From Halanaerobium saccharolyticum (GTDB taxonomy: Bacteria; Bacillota; Halanaerobiia; Halanaerobiales; Halanaerobiaceae): a stretch of 64,000 nt of DNA. The position numbers and the translations under genes were made by a program. Where the stretch lies: contig NZ_SNWX01000001.1 in the NCBI RefSeq assembly GCF_004362045.1, forward strand, positions 1 through 64,000. Reading direction: 5' to 3'. This document shows positions 35,838 through 44,803 of the stretch, in pieces. Below the pieces are notes generated by a model. That model saw only the letters and a program-made list of their open reading frames with translations, was not told the origin of the DNA and made no database searches. Position 1 is the stretch's first letter; each line of letters starts with the position of its first letter.

Positions 35838-37325
35838 ATGCCAACAATATATTTATACACAGCGGTAATTTTATACATAATTATTGGATCAATAGTTGCT
35901 TTAATGGCCAGAAAAGAAATGAATGAAGGTGTGATAGAATATTTTTTAAGTGGGAGAAATACAGGTGGTTTTGTGGCAGCTCTGTCTTATAGTGCCACCA
36001 CCTACAGTGCTTTTATGATGATTGGCCTGGCGGGTTTTACATATTCTGGAGGAGTTGGGGCCCTCGGTTTTGAACTGGTTTATTTATCCGGTTTGTCCCT
36101 GGTTGCTTTTTTTGGTCCCCGTTTCTGGTTGATCGGCAAAAAGAATAACTATGTCTCTCCCTATGAGATGCTTGGAGATCGCTATCAGAATCAGTGGATT
36201 GCTTTTGCTGCTTCACTTTCGGCCTGTGTTTTTCTGATTCCTTATCTGGCGGTACAGCTGATGGGAGTTGGTTATCTCTTGAGCGGACTTTCCGGAGGTG
36301 AAATCCCCTTTGTCTTCGGGGTGGTAATTGCTGTAGTGCTGGCCATCGCCTGGGCTTTAATTGCCGGGATGAAATCTGTTACCTGGACTGATTCTCTGCA
36401 GTCATTAATCATGATTCTGGTCAGTATTATAATTTTGTTTTATGTAATTTATCAGCATCTGGGAGGTTTTATGAGCTTCTTTGGTTCTCTGACTGCCCTG
36501 GAAGGGAATGTGCTGACTGTGCCGGGGCCGGGATTTTTTAGTTTCAAAACTTTCCTCGGTTTGAGTCTGCCCTGGTTTTTCTTTTCAATTTCTAATCCCC
36601 AGGTCAGCCAGCGGCTCTTTATTCCCCGGGACTTAAAGGCAATGAAGACTATGATTAAAGGCTTTTTGCTTTTCGGATTTATTTATACCCTGGTTTCAGT
36701 TTTCTGGGGTTTTTCTGCCCGTCTCTTAATTCCAGGCCTGGCTAATGCTGATCTGGCAACACCGGAGCTGCTGGCATCTCAATATGTGCCAACTATTTTA
36801 GCGCTGGTGGCGATGATTGGAATCACTGCCGCTGCAATTTCTACCATTGACTCGATAATGCTGACTTTATCCTCACTTGTAGTCAGAGATATTTTCAAAA
36901 ATATGGAGGATAATCTGGATCAGGATCAGAATTTAAGACAGCTTCGAACTGCGAAAATTGCAATTTTGATCATTGCTCTTCTGGGATTTTTCTTTGCGAT
37001 TCAGGAGCTTGATTTAATTGCAGCCCTGTCAGTGGCAGCCTCAGTTGGTCTGCTGGTTGTAGTGCCTTCGATGTTTGGGGCCTTTTTCTGGAAAAAAGCT
37101 ACAGCAGCTGCTTCTTTGAGCAGTATAATTGTCGGTTCAGCTGCCGCCTTATATCTGCAGTTTAGCGGCTGGAGTCCCCTGGGATATGGTGCCGGAGTCT
37201 GGACATTTCTTGTTTCGACAGCAGTTTTTCTGATAGTCAGCTTATTTACCCAGGCTCCAACAAAAAAAGCCGAAGAATTTATCGGCTATATTAACCAGGA
37301 ATGTAATCGGAAAGATATTCTCTAA
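35838..37325 (+). CDS. sodium:solute symporter family transporter
   Basis: This 495-residue protein has about 13 membrane segments. It has the SSS-type opening VIEYFLSGRNTGGFVAALSY, the sodium-site helix TTYSAFMMIGLAGFTYSGG, and the ISTIDSIMLTLSSLVVRDIF region. It resembles the PanF branch (pantothenate symporters). Its position after NiaR and a shared motif make niacin or a related vitamin precursor a possible substrate. Substrate specificity cannot be read from the sequence. Confidence 0.85.
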   Translation: MPTIYLYTAVILYIIIGSIVALMARKEMNEGVIEYFLSGRNTGGFVAALSYSATTYSAFMMIGLAGFTYSGGVGALGFELVYLSGLSLVAFFGPRFWLIGKKNNYVSPYEMLGDRYQNQWIAFAASLSACVFLIPYLAVQLMGVGYLLSGLSGGEIPFVFGVVIAVVLAIAWALIAGMKSVTWTDSLQSLIMILVSIIILFYVIYQHLGGFMSFFGSLTALEGNVLTVPGPGFFSFKTFLGLSLPWFFFSISNPQVSQRLFIPRDLKAMKTMIKGFLLFGFIYTLVSVFWGFSARLLIPGLANADLATPELLASQYVPTILALVAMIGITAAAISTIDSIMLTLSSLVVRDIFKNMEDNLDQDQNLRQLRTAKIAILIIALLGFFFAIQELDLIAALSVAASVGLLVVVPSMFGAFFWKKATAAASLSSIIVGSAAALYLQFSGWSPLGYGAGVWTFLVSTAVFLIVSLFTQAPTKKAEEFIGYINQECNRKDIL

Positions 37326-37381
37326 ACTATTTTTTGCAGTTAAAATTATTCCATCAGAAAAACAGAAATAGAAATCTGAGC

Positions 37382-37410
37382 TTGACAAATGGAAATTAAT
37401 AAGGTAAAAT
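37382..37410 (+). promoter_or_regulatory. promoter of pheA leader
   Basis: A consensus TTGACA, 17 bases and TAAAAT, 30 bases before the T-box stem I. Confidence 0.85.
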
Positions 37411-37439
37411 TAATAAAACTTGAGTTAGAAAAAATAATA

Positions 37440-37710
37440 TTTAAAAACTTTGATCAGGGAAAGTAATTAGAAGTATTTATCTCAGCGAAGCGGGGTTAGT
37501 GAGAGCCTGCCGGTAAGTATTTTAATGAAGTTCCCCTGTGAGTTGTCAGCTGAACGAAAAAGTAAGCCTGCACCGGCCGTCTACCGTTATCCGGACAGAT
37601 TATTGGAATCATTAATAATTCCCGTAATTGTTGAGTGGGCTTTTTAGCCAAAAAGATTGGTACCACGAGAATTCAAACCCTCGTTCTTTAATTAGAGCGG
37701 GGGTTTTTTG
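37440..37710 (+). promoter_or_regulatory. T-box riboswitch, Phe (TTC) specifier
   Basis: This leader reads the charging state of tRNA-Phe. It has the stem I elements (AGTGAGAGCC, AGTTGTCAGCTGAA), the specifier TTC at 37531-37533, and the T-box GGTACCACG at 37659-37667. A terminator hairpin follows (CCCTCGTTCT with AGAGCGGGGG and Ts, about 37678-37707). Uncharged tRNA-Phe would favour antitermination and pheA expression. The specifier was located by aligning this leader to the second T-box, and it matches the pathway of the next gene. Confidence 0.88.
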
Positions 37711-37729
37711 TAGTTTAATATATTACAGC

Positions 37730-37787
37730 TACCGTTTACTTGTCGAACCATGTCGAAAAAAAGACATAAATCGACAAGTAAACGGTA
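37730..37787. repeat. palindromic repeat, family A (complete copy)
   Basis: The arms TACCGTTTACTTGTCGA and TCGACAAGTAAACGGTA pair perfectly over 17 bp. The 24-base loop holds its own ATGTC/GACAT hairpin. It lies between the T-box terminator and pheA, so it is transcribed in the pheA mRNA. Three tandem GGAGCAA-like units follow. Confidence 0.85.
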
Positions 37788-37834
37788 GGAGCAAGGAGCA
37801 AGGAGCAAAAAAGCAGGGAAAAAGGAGTGAGTAG

Positions 37835-38701
37835 ATGAGTAATTTAGAATATGGATATTTAGGTCCACCGGGAACATTTAGCGAGCAGGCGATTTCTAAC
37901 TACTGTGCCAGCTATGGAGGCAGTACAACTGCCTGTGGATCAATTAGGGATATTGTAGAGGCGGTGATAGCAGACAGAGTTGACCTTGGACTTCTGCCGC
38001 TGGAGAATTCACTGGAGGGCTCAGTAAATTTAAGTCTGGACCTTTTATATCAGCATCCAGAACTTAAACTCTACCGGGAGATTGTACTTCCCATCGAGCA
38101 GTATCTGCTGGTCCAGCCCGGGGTCGGTAAAGAAGAGATTAAAGAGATCTACAGTCATCCCCAGGCGATCGCTCAGTCAGGTGATTTTCTGGCAGAAGAG
38201 TTTAAAGATGCAAAAATCATTTACACAGATAGTACTGCTGCTGCTGCCAAAAAGGTACTTGAGTCAGCAGACAGAGCTGCAGTTGGTTCAATTAGACTGG
38301 CGGAGATTTATGAGCTTGAGATTCTGGCTGAAAATTTGCAGGGAGATCTGCCAAATGCAACCCGTTTTGTCCTGACGGCAAAAAAGGATAAGAACTTTGG
38401 CAGCAACAATCATCTTGGAGAAGCGGCAGCCAGTGATTTTAAAACCTCTATAATTTGTGCGCCTGAGGTCAATGAGGCGGGAGTACTCTACAGAATGCTG
38501 GGTAAATTTGCTGAGGAAGATATTGATCTGACAAGAATTGAATCCCGCCCCAGCCGTCAGCGCCTGGGAGAATATATTTTCTATATTGATCTAAAGGGCT
38601 GCAGCAGTGACCAGCACCTGAGTTCAGCTCTGCAGGAAATAAAAAAAATGACTTCCTACTTCAGGCTTTTAGGATCATATCCAAAGACAGTAATTGACTA
38701 A
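37835..38701 (+). CDS. pheA: prephenate dehydratase
   Basis: PheA converts prephenate to phenylpyruvate in phenylalanine synthesis. The 288-residue monofunctional form has YLGPPGTFSEQAI, the PLENSLEGSVNLSLDLL loop, NATRFVL, and a C-terminal ACT domain with DLTRIESRPSRQRLGEYIF. The ESRP motif implies feedback control by phenylalanine. Control also comes from the Phe T-box upstream. Confidence 0.96.
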   Translation: MSNLEYGYLGPPGTFSEQAISNYCASYGGSTTACGSIRDIVEAVIADRVDLGLLPLENSLEGSVNLSLDLLYQHPELKLYREIVLPIEQYLLVQPGVGKEEIKEIYSHPQAIAQSGDFLAEEFKDAKIIYTDSTAAAAKKVLESADRAAVGSIRLAEIYELEILAENLQGDLPNATRFVLTAKKDKNFGSNNHLGEAAASDFKTSIICAPEVNEAGVLYRMLGKFAEEDIDLTRIESRPSRQRLGEYIFYIDLKGCSSDQHLSSALQEIKKMTSYFRLLGSYPKTVID

Positions 38702-38808
38702 TTGATTTAGGTAAATTTTTATTGAAATTTAAATTTGTTTCTAAAAAGTTAAAATTTGATTTTGCAGCTTGAAAATTGAATATCTGGGCGAAAAAGCGGA
38801 AATTTTAT

Positions 38809-38837
38809 TTGACAGAAGTAAAATTGCCTGCTATAAT
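38809..38837 (+). promoter_or_regulatory. promoter of aromatic operon leader
   Basis: A consensus TTGACA, 17 bases and TATAAT. Confidence 0.88.
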
Positions 38838-38859
38838 ACTCATTAACTAAATAAACTCA

Positions 38860-39073
38860 CTTAAAAACTTTGAAAGAGGACCCAGTAAGCCGCAGGCTGA
38901 AATACACCTCTTGAGTTGCCAGCTGAAAGTTAGACGAGTAAGCTTAAAGGCCGTCAGCCGTCGTTACCCGGTGCGGAAGTGTTAGCTTCCAGTAGAGATA
39001 ATCTGTTATTTAATGAGATTAAAACAGGTGGTACCGCGATATCAATCGCCCTGACTAAGGGGCGATTTTTTGC
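38860..39073 (+). promoter_or_regulatory. T-box riboswitch, Tyr (TAC) specifier
   Basis: This leader resembles the pheA leader (CTGAA, then TTGAGTTGCCAGCTGAA). At the specifier place it has TAC at 38903-38905. The T-box GGTGGTACCGCG is at 39027-39038. The terminator AATCGCCC/GGGCGATT with Ts is at 39044-39071. It should sense uncharged tRNA-Tyr and control the six-gene aromatic operon. A remnant of repeat family A (AAACGGTAGTAGCAC) lies at 39160-39174, before the first gene. Confidence 0.87.
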
Positions 39074-39202
39074 ATTTTTATAGGTTTTTAAACAGTTATT
39101 TAAGGATTTGAAACTAGACATTTATTGAATTTTAAATAATTACCAAAAATTGGTTCCGCAAACGGTAGTAGCACATTAACATTAAAAGAGGAGTGAGTAG
39201 AA

Positions 39203-40252
39203 ATGATAGCAGTATTAAAAAGAAGTGCAAGTCAGGAAGATAAGGATCAGGTAATTGAGGTTATTCGAGGAGAAAATTTTGATGTTCATCCAATTCAGGG
39301 AGTAGAGAAAACAGTAGTAGGTGTTCTGGGTGATCCGGCACGCAAGTCAAATTTGAAGGAAAAACTGGAGACTATGGGAGCTGTGGAAAAAGTTGTTCTA
39401 ATTTCAGATCCCTATAAACTGACCAGCTGGAATTTCAAGCAGCAAAAAACTGTTGTTGATTTAGGTGATGGAGTTAAAGTTGGTGGGGATGAGCTGACAG
39501 TTATGGCCGGACCCTGTTCGGTAGAAAGCAGAGAGCAGATTGTAGAAACAGCCAAAATTGTTAAGGCTGGAGGAGCAAAAATTCTGCGCGGTGGAGCCTT
39601 TAAACCGAGAACTTCCCCTTATTCTTTTCAGGGTCTGGGAGAAGAAGGGCTGAAGTTAATGGCTGAAGCCAGAGAAGAAACCGGACTCAAGATTATAACT
39701 GAGCTGATGGACATTGAGCATATAGATGTTGTCTGTAAATATACCGATATTATTCAGATTGGGGCCCGGAATATGAAAAACTATTCCTTATTAAAGGCAA
39801 TCGGTAAACTGGATAAGCCGGTAATGCTCAAACGCGGTATGGCAGCAACAATTAAGGAATGGCTGCTTTCGGCGGAATATATAATGAATAATGGTAACCA
39901 TGATGTAATTTTATGTGAAAGAGGAGTCAGAACCTTTGGTGAGGAAACTAGAAACACCATGGACTTAAGTTCGATTCCTTTAGTCCAGCAGTTAAGTCAC
40001 CTGCCGGTAATCGCAGATCCAAGTCATGGTACAGGCCGCTGGGAATTGGTGACTCCGGTTGCCAGAGCAGCAGTTGCTGTGGGAGCAGATGGAATTATGG
40101 TTGAGGTACACCCTGATCCCCAGAACGCTCTCTCTGATGGTCCTCAGTCACTGAAGCCCAAAAACTTCAACTTGATGATGGACGAGATCAAAGCTATTTC
40201 CAATTCTCTGCAGAGTTTTGAATCCAGAGAAAGAAAAATAGCTTATGCCTAA
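39203..40252 (+). CDS. aroF: 3-deoxy-7-phosphoheptulonate synthase (copy 1)
   Basis: This DAHP synthase joins PEP and erythrose-4-phosphate, the first shikimate step. The 349-residue type I-beta enzyme has an N-terminal regulatory ferredoxin-like domain (about 1-70, [20 protein letters not shown]). The barrel follows with [24 protein letters not shown] and [10 protein letters not shown]. It is highly similar to the second copy at 43664. It is the first gene after the Tyr T-box. Its stop overlaps tyrA by 8 bases. Confidence 0.96.
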   Translation: MIAVLKRSASQEDKDQVIEVIRGENFDVHPIQGVEKTVVGVLGDPARKSNLKEKLETMGAVEKVVLISDPYKLTSWNFKQQKTVVDLGDGVKVGGDELTVMAGPCSVESREQIVETAKIVKAGGAKILRGGAFKPRTSPYSFQGLGEEGLKLMAEAREETGLKIITELMDIEHIDVVCKYTDIIQIGARNMKNYSLLKAIGKLDKPVMLKRGMAATIKEWLLSAEYIMNNGNHDVILCERGVRTFGEETRNTMDLSSIPLVQQLSHLPVIADPSHGTGRWELVTPVARAAVAVGADGIMVEVHPDPQNALSDGPQSLKPKNFNLMMDEIKAISNSLQSFESRERKIAYA

Positions 40253-41132
40253 TTTTGAAAAAATTGCTGTTGTCGGGATTGGCCTGATCGGGGCCTCCCT
40301 GGCAGCAGCTTTAAAAAAAACCGGGCCAGATCTAAAAATAACTGCGGTTGACAGAAGTGCAGAGAGCATTAAAAAAGCAGAGAAACTGGGAATTATCGAT
40401 CAAGGTTTTACAGAGATTAAGGATAATTTAAAAGATCAGGATTTGATTTTTATTGCTGTACCGGTAGCGGCAGTTCCAGCTGTGATTAGAGAGATCAAAG
40501 AGGGCAGTGACAGTCAGCAGCTGCTGGTTGATGCCGGCAGCACCAAAAAAGAAATTATGCTGCAGGCAGCCCAAATTTTAGAGGACAGCTCCAAAATTTT
40601 TATCGGCGGTCATCCGATGGCCGGCTCCCATAAATCCGGGATTGACTGGCATGATCCGGAGCTCTTTAAGGAGGCACCATTTATTTTAACTCCCTGGCTG
40701 GATGGGGAGCAGCAGGGGGAGGAAAAAAAAGAATTGCTACAGCAGCTTAAGGTTTTAATTGAAAAAATTGGAGCCAGGGTCCACATTATTTCGGCAGCAG
40801 AACACGACCGCTGTACAGCCTATTTAAGTCATCTTCCCCATTTGTTGTCATCAGCCCTGGTAAATTTGAGTCAGCAAAAAGATTTTAACAGCGAATTTTT
40901 TGAACTTTCAGGAAGTGGTTATCGCGATATGACCAGGATTGCAGGCAGCTCGCCCGAACTGTGGCAGGATATTATTTTATCAAACAGGGAAAACTTAGCA
41001 GAATTAATTGAAAAATACATAGCAGAATTAAAAGAGCTGCAGCAGGATTTAGAAAATAATGATCAAGAAAAAGTTTATAATTTTTTAGCCAGGGCAGCAG
41101 AAATCAAGAATAAAACAGAGGATAATCAATAA
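40245..41132 (+). CDS. tyrA: prephenate dehydrogenase
   Basis: TyrA makes 4-hydroxyphenylpyruvate for tyrosine. The 295-residue protein has the NAD motif VVGIGLIGASLAAALKK, GGHPMAGSHKSGI and the catalytic-region HDRCTAYLSHLPH. The C-terminal ACT domain found in some Firmicutes is absent, so tyrosine feedback on the enzyme may be weak; the Tyr T-box would supply control. Confidence 0.94.
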   Translation: MPNFEKIAVVGIGLIGASLAAALKKTGPDLKITAVDRSAESIKKAEKLGIIDQGFTEIKDNLKDQDLIFIAVPVAAVPAVIREIKEGSDSQQLLVDAGSTKKEIMLQAAQILEDSSKIFIGGHPMAGSHKSGIDWHDPELFKEAPFILTPWLDGEQQGEEKKELLQQLKVLIEKIGARVHIISAAEHDRCTAYLSHLPHLLSSALVNLSQQKDFNSEFFELSGSGYRDMTRIAGSSPELWQDIILSNRENLAELIEKYIAELKELQQDLENNDQEKVYNFLARAAEIKNKTEDNQ

Positions 41133-41260
41133 GGTTAATGAAATATAAATATAATAGGTAATTAAATATAAAAAGATAATAAGGATCGTTAATAATAATT
41201 TGAGCTAGACAGCGAAATTAATAAAATTATAAAAAAGTAGAGAAAAATGAGGAGGAAATG

Positions 41261-42553
41261 ATGGTATATCAAGTTGAGCCAGCAAAAAAAATTAATGGTG
41301 AAATAAAAGTTCCGGGAGATAAGTCGATTTCCCACCGTTCCCTGATCCTATCTTCGATAGCAGAGGGAGAGAGCAGAATAGAAGGTCTTCTGGAGGCAGA
41401 AGATTGTCTGAGTACAATGGGAATAATGCGTGATTTGGGAATAGAAATTACAAAAGAAGGTGCAGGTAAATATACAGTTCAGGGAAAGGGACTTGATGGG
41501 CTGGAAGAAGCTGATGACGTTTTAGACTGCGGCAACTCAGGTACTTCAATGCGGCTTTTAGCCGGGCTTTTAGCCTCTCAGGATTTTTATTCAGTTTTAA
41601 CAGGTGATCATTCACTGCGTAAAAGACCAATGCAGCGTATAATTGGACCTTTATCAAAAATGGGAGCTCAGATCTGGTCCCGCCGGGACGGGCTGGCCCC
41701 ACTAAGTATTAAAGGTCAGAAATTAGAATCAATGGAATACAAACTTCCTGTTGCCAGTGCTCAGCTAAAATCTTCAATTCTGCTGGCAGCTTTAAAAACA
41801 GAGGCCGAAACTGTAATTATTGAACCTGCAGTCTCCCGGGACCATACAGAGCGAATGCTGCTGGGAGCAGGCCTGGACTTAGAAATCCTGGAAGACAGGA
41901 TTATTTTAAAAGAAGCTGCAGCAAGAAAACTAAATCCCTTTCAGATTAAGGTCCCTGGAGATATTTCTTCAGCTGCCTTTTTTATTGCAGCCGGGCTCTT
42001 AGCTGATCAGGGAGAGCTTTTAATTAAAAATGTTGGGATTAATCAGACCCGCAGCGGCTTTCTGGAAGTAATAGAGGCCATGAATGGAAGGATTGAACTC
42101 CTAAATAAACGGGATCAGGGTGGAGAACCAACTGCAGACATTCTGGTTAAACCTTCTAAGTTAAAGGGAACAGAAGTCAGCGGAGGAGTTATTCCCCGGC
42201 TGATTGATGAGATTCCTATTATCTCGGTCCTGGCTGTTTTTGCAGAAGGCAGGACAGTAATCAAAGATGCAGCAGAACTCAGAGTTAAGGAAACCGACAG
42301 AATTATGGCTGTTGTCAAGGAATTTGAAAAGCTGGGAATAGAAATTATTGAAAATGAAGACGGTATGGAAATAAGTGGTCCCCAGACAGTTAAAGGTGGG
42401 ATTGAGGTTGAGAGTTATCATGACCACCGGATTGCAATGTCGCTGGCGGTATTAGCTTTAAATACTGAAAATGGAATTACCATTAAGGGCAGTGAGATTA
42501 TTGCCACTTCTTTTCCTAATTTTAAAGACTTATTAGCAGAGGTGAGAGAATGA
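41261..42553 (+). CDS. aroA: 3-phosphoshikimate 1-carboxyvinyltransferase (EPSP synthase)
   Basis: AroA adds enolpyruvyl to shikimate-3-phosphate. The protein has VPGDKSISHRSLIL, DCGNSGTSMRLLAGLL, SSAAFFIAAGLL, RLIDEIPIISVLA and DHRIAMSLAVLAL. I chose the second of two adjacent ATGs (41261), 5 bases after AGGAGG; the first (41258) is too close to it. Length is normal. The end overlaps hisC (ATGA). Confidence 0.96.
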   Translation: MVYQVEPAKKINGEIKVPGDKSISHRSLILSSIAEGESRIEGLLEAEDCLSTMGIMRDLGIEITKEGAGKYTVQGKGLDGLEEADDVLDCGNSGTSMRLLAGLLASQDFYSVLTGDHSLRKRPMQRIIGPLSKMGAQIWSRRDGLAPLSIKGQKLESMEYKLPVASAQLKSSILLAALKTEAETVIIEPAVSRDHTERMLLGAGLDLEILEDRIILKEAAARKLNPFQIKVPGDISSAAFFIAAGLLADQGELLIKNVGINQTRSGFLEVIEAMNGRIELLNKRDQGGEPTADILVKPSKLKGTEVSGGVIPRLIDEIPIISVLAVFAEGRTVIKDAAELRVKETDRIMAVVKEFEKLGIEIIENEDGMEISGPQTVKGGIEVESYHDHRIAMSLAVLALNTENGITIKGSEIIATSFPNFKDLLAEVRE

Positions 42554-43662
42554 AAAAGATAATTGAAGGAATTGCGGATAGAATTAAAGAGATGAAGCGT
42601 TATCAGGCAGGCAAAAGTATCGAAGAGGTAAAGGAAGAATATGGGCTGGAAAAGGTGGTTAAACTGGCTTCTAATGAAAATTCACTGGGGCCTGCGATTC
42701 AGGTCATTGATACCATTCAGTCCGAAGCCAAAAATGTCAACTTATATCCGGATTCAGAAACCAGAGTGCTCAAAAAAGCACTGGCAGAAAAATATGAGCT
42801 GCAGGAGGAACGAATTTTCCTCGGTAATGGCTCTGACGAAATACTTGATCTTTTAATGACTTTAATTTTAAATCCCGGAGACGAGGTAATTCAGGGAGAT
42901 CCAGCTTTTATTAAATACGAGCTGGCGGTAAAATCTAGAGGAGGACAGAGTGTTAAGATTCCTCTTGATCAAAACCACCGACATAATCTGGAAGCAATGG
43001 AGGCAGCAATTACAGACAAAACAAAGGCGATTTTTATCTGTAATCCCAATAATCCGACCGGAACCATGCTCAAAAAGGAAGCAATTGAAGGATTTTTAGA
43101 AAGGGTTTCAGATGAGATTTTAGTAATAGTTGATCAGGCCTACCAGGAGTATATCACAGCCGAAGATCCTTTTGATGGAATTAAGCTGCTGGATAAATAT
43201 CCGAATTTGATGCTGATGCGTACTTTCTCAAAGGCCTATGGAATGGCAGGGATGAGAGTTGGTTATGCTCTGGCTGATCCGGAACTGGTAGATTATTTAA
43301 ATAGAATTAGAGGGCCTTTTAATATTAATAGTCTGGCCCAGAAAGCAGCAGTTACTGCCCTGGAATCGGAGTCACACTTAGAAATCTGTCATAATTTAAA
43401 CGAAAAAGAAAAGAAATTTCTCTATCAGAAGTTTGAGGAGCTGGAACTTGAGTATATAGAAACTCAGGCCAATTTTATGATGGTTGACCTCCAGATGCCG
43501 GCTGCAGAAGTTTTTGAAAAAATGCAGCAGCGGGGAGTAATTATCAGACCGGGTAATCAATTTGGAATGGACAGCTGGATCAGGGTTACCGTCGGTACCA
43601 GAGCTGATAATGAATTTTTTATCAGGAACTTAAAAAAAGTATTAGCAGAGAGGAATGAGTAA
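42550..43662 (+). CDS. hisC: histidinol-phosphate/aromatic aminotransferase
   Basis: This class I/II PLP aminotransferase has 370 residues. It has KLASNENSLGPA, NPNNPTGTM and the lysine site RTFSKAYGMAGMRVGYA. HisC enzymes act on histidinol phosphate, and many also transaminate phenylpyruvate and 4-hydroxyphenylpyruvate. Within a Tyr-controlled operon and with no his genes nearby, the aromatic role is likely the main one here. Confidence 0.9.
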   Translation: MKKIIEGIADRIKEMKRYQAGKSIEEVKEEYGLEKVVKLASNENSLGPAIQVIDTIQSEAKNVNLYPDSETRVLKKALAEKYELQEERIFLGNGSDEILDLLMTLILNPGDEVIQGDPAFIKYELAVKSRGGQSVKIPLDQNHRHNLEAMEAAITDKTKAIFICNPNNPTGTMLKKEAIEGFLERVSDEILVIVDQAYQEYITAEDPFDGIKLLDKYPNLMLMRTFSKAYGMAGMRVGYALADPELVDYLNRIRGPFNINSLAQKAAVTALESESHLEICHNLNEKEKKFLYQKFEELELEYIETQANFMMVDLQMPAAEVFEKMQQRGVIIRPGNQFGMDSWIRVTVGTRADNEFFIRNLKKVLAERNE

Positions 43663-43663
43663 T

Positions 43664-44716
43664 ATGATAGCAGTATTGAAACGCGGCTCAACCAAAGAAG
43701 ATGAACAGAAAGTAATTGAGTTGATAGAAGCGGAGGGCTTTTCTGCCCATCCGGATACCGGAGCAGAAACTACAATTGTCGGAGTGGTAGGAGCTGCACC
43801 TGATAAAAAGGTTAACTTAAAAGAAAAACTGCAGGTTATGAGTGCAGTAGAAAAGGTAGTTGTGATTTCCGATCCCTATAAATTAACCAGCTGGAATTTC
43901 AAGCAGGATAAAACTGTGATTGACCTCGGTGATGGGGTTAAAGTCGGTGGAGATGAGCTGACAGTGATGGCCGGTCCCTGTTCTGTGGAAAACGAAGAGC
44001 AGATGCTGGAGACAGCAGGGGTTGTCAAAGACGCCGGGGCTAAAATCCTGCGCGGTGGTGCCTTTAAACCGAGAACTTCACCCTATTCTTTCCAGGGGCT
44101 GGGAGAGGAAGGTCTTAAGCTTTTAGCTAAGGCAAGCGAGGAAACCGGACTCAAGATAATTACCGAACTGATGGATATTGAACATATAGATGTTGTCTGT
44201 GAGTATACGGATATTATTCAGATTGGGGCCCGTAATATGCAGAATTATGCCCTGCTTAAAGCGATCGGTAAACTCGATAAACCGGTGATGCTGAAAAGAG
44301 GAATGTCAGCTACTATTAAGGAATGGCTTTTATCTGCAGAATATGTGATGAATGAAGGTAATCACAATGTAATTTTATGTGAGAGAGGAGTCCGGACCTT
44401 TGGTGAGGAAACCAGAAATACAATGGATCTAAGTTCAATTCCTTTAGTCCAGCAGTTAAGTCACCTGCCGGTAATCGCAGATCCAAGTCATGGCACAGGT
44501 CGCTGGGAACTTGTAATTCCTGTTGCCAGAGCAGCTGCGGCAGTGGGTGCAGATGGAATTATGGTTGAAGTACATCCTCATCCCGAAAATGCTCTTTCGG
44601 ATGGTCCTCAGTCTTTAAAGCCGGATAACTTTAGACTGCTGATGGACGAAGTAAATGCTATTATGACCTCTTTGAGTTCATTTAAATCCAGAGAAAAGAA
44701 GGTTGCCTATAAATAA
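43664..44716 (+). CDS. aroF: 3-deoxy-7-phosphoheptulonate synthase (copy 2)
   Basis: This is a second type I-beta DAHP synthase in the same operon. The ATG at 43664 gives the same MIAVLKR start as copy 1; an ATG 9 bases earlier is too close to GAGAGG. It carries the same [24 protein letters not shown] and [10 protein letters not shown] motifs. Most differences from copy 1 lie in the N-terminal regulatory domain, so the two may differ in feedback control. Confidence 0.96.
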   Translation: MIAVLKRGSTKEDEQKVIELIEAEGFSAHPDTGAETTIVGVVGAAPDKKVNLKEKLQVMSAVEKVVVISDPYKLTSWNFKQDKTVIDLGDGVKVGGDELTVMAGPCSVENEEQMLETAGVVKDAGAKILRGGAFKPRTSPYSFQGLGEEGLKLLAKASEETGLKIITELMDIEHIDVVCEYTDIIQIGARNMQNYALLKAIGKLDKPVMLKRGMSATIKEWLLSAEYVMNEGNHNVILCERGVRTFGEETRNTMDLSSIPLVQQLSHLPVIADPSHGTGRWELVIPVARAAAAVGADGIMVEVHPHPENALSDGPQSLKPDNFRLLMDEVNAIMTSLSSFKSREKKVAYK

Positions 44717-44803
44717 GCGGCTGTAAATAAACTAGGTAAAAAATCATTCAGCTAAAATTTAGGCGAAAGAACAAATTTTGGCAGATATCGAGGAGGAAAA
44801 TAC

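Noticed and set aside
37788-37812. CRISPR-like or coding meaning for the GGAGCAA tandem units before pheA
   Set aside because: Only three 7-base units without spacers; it looks like a simple slippage repeat.
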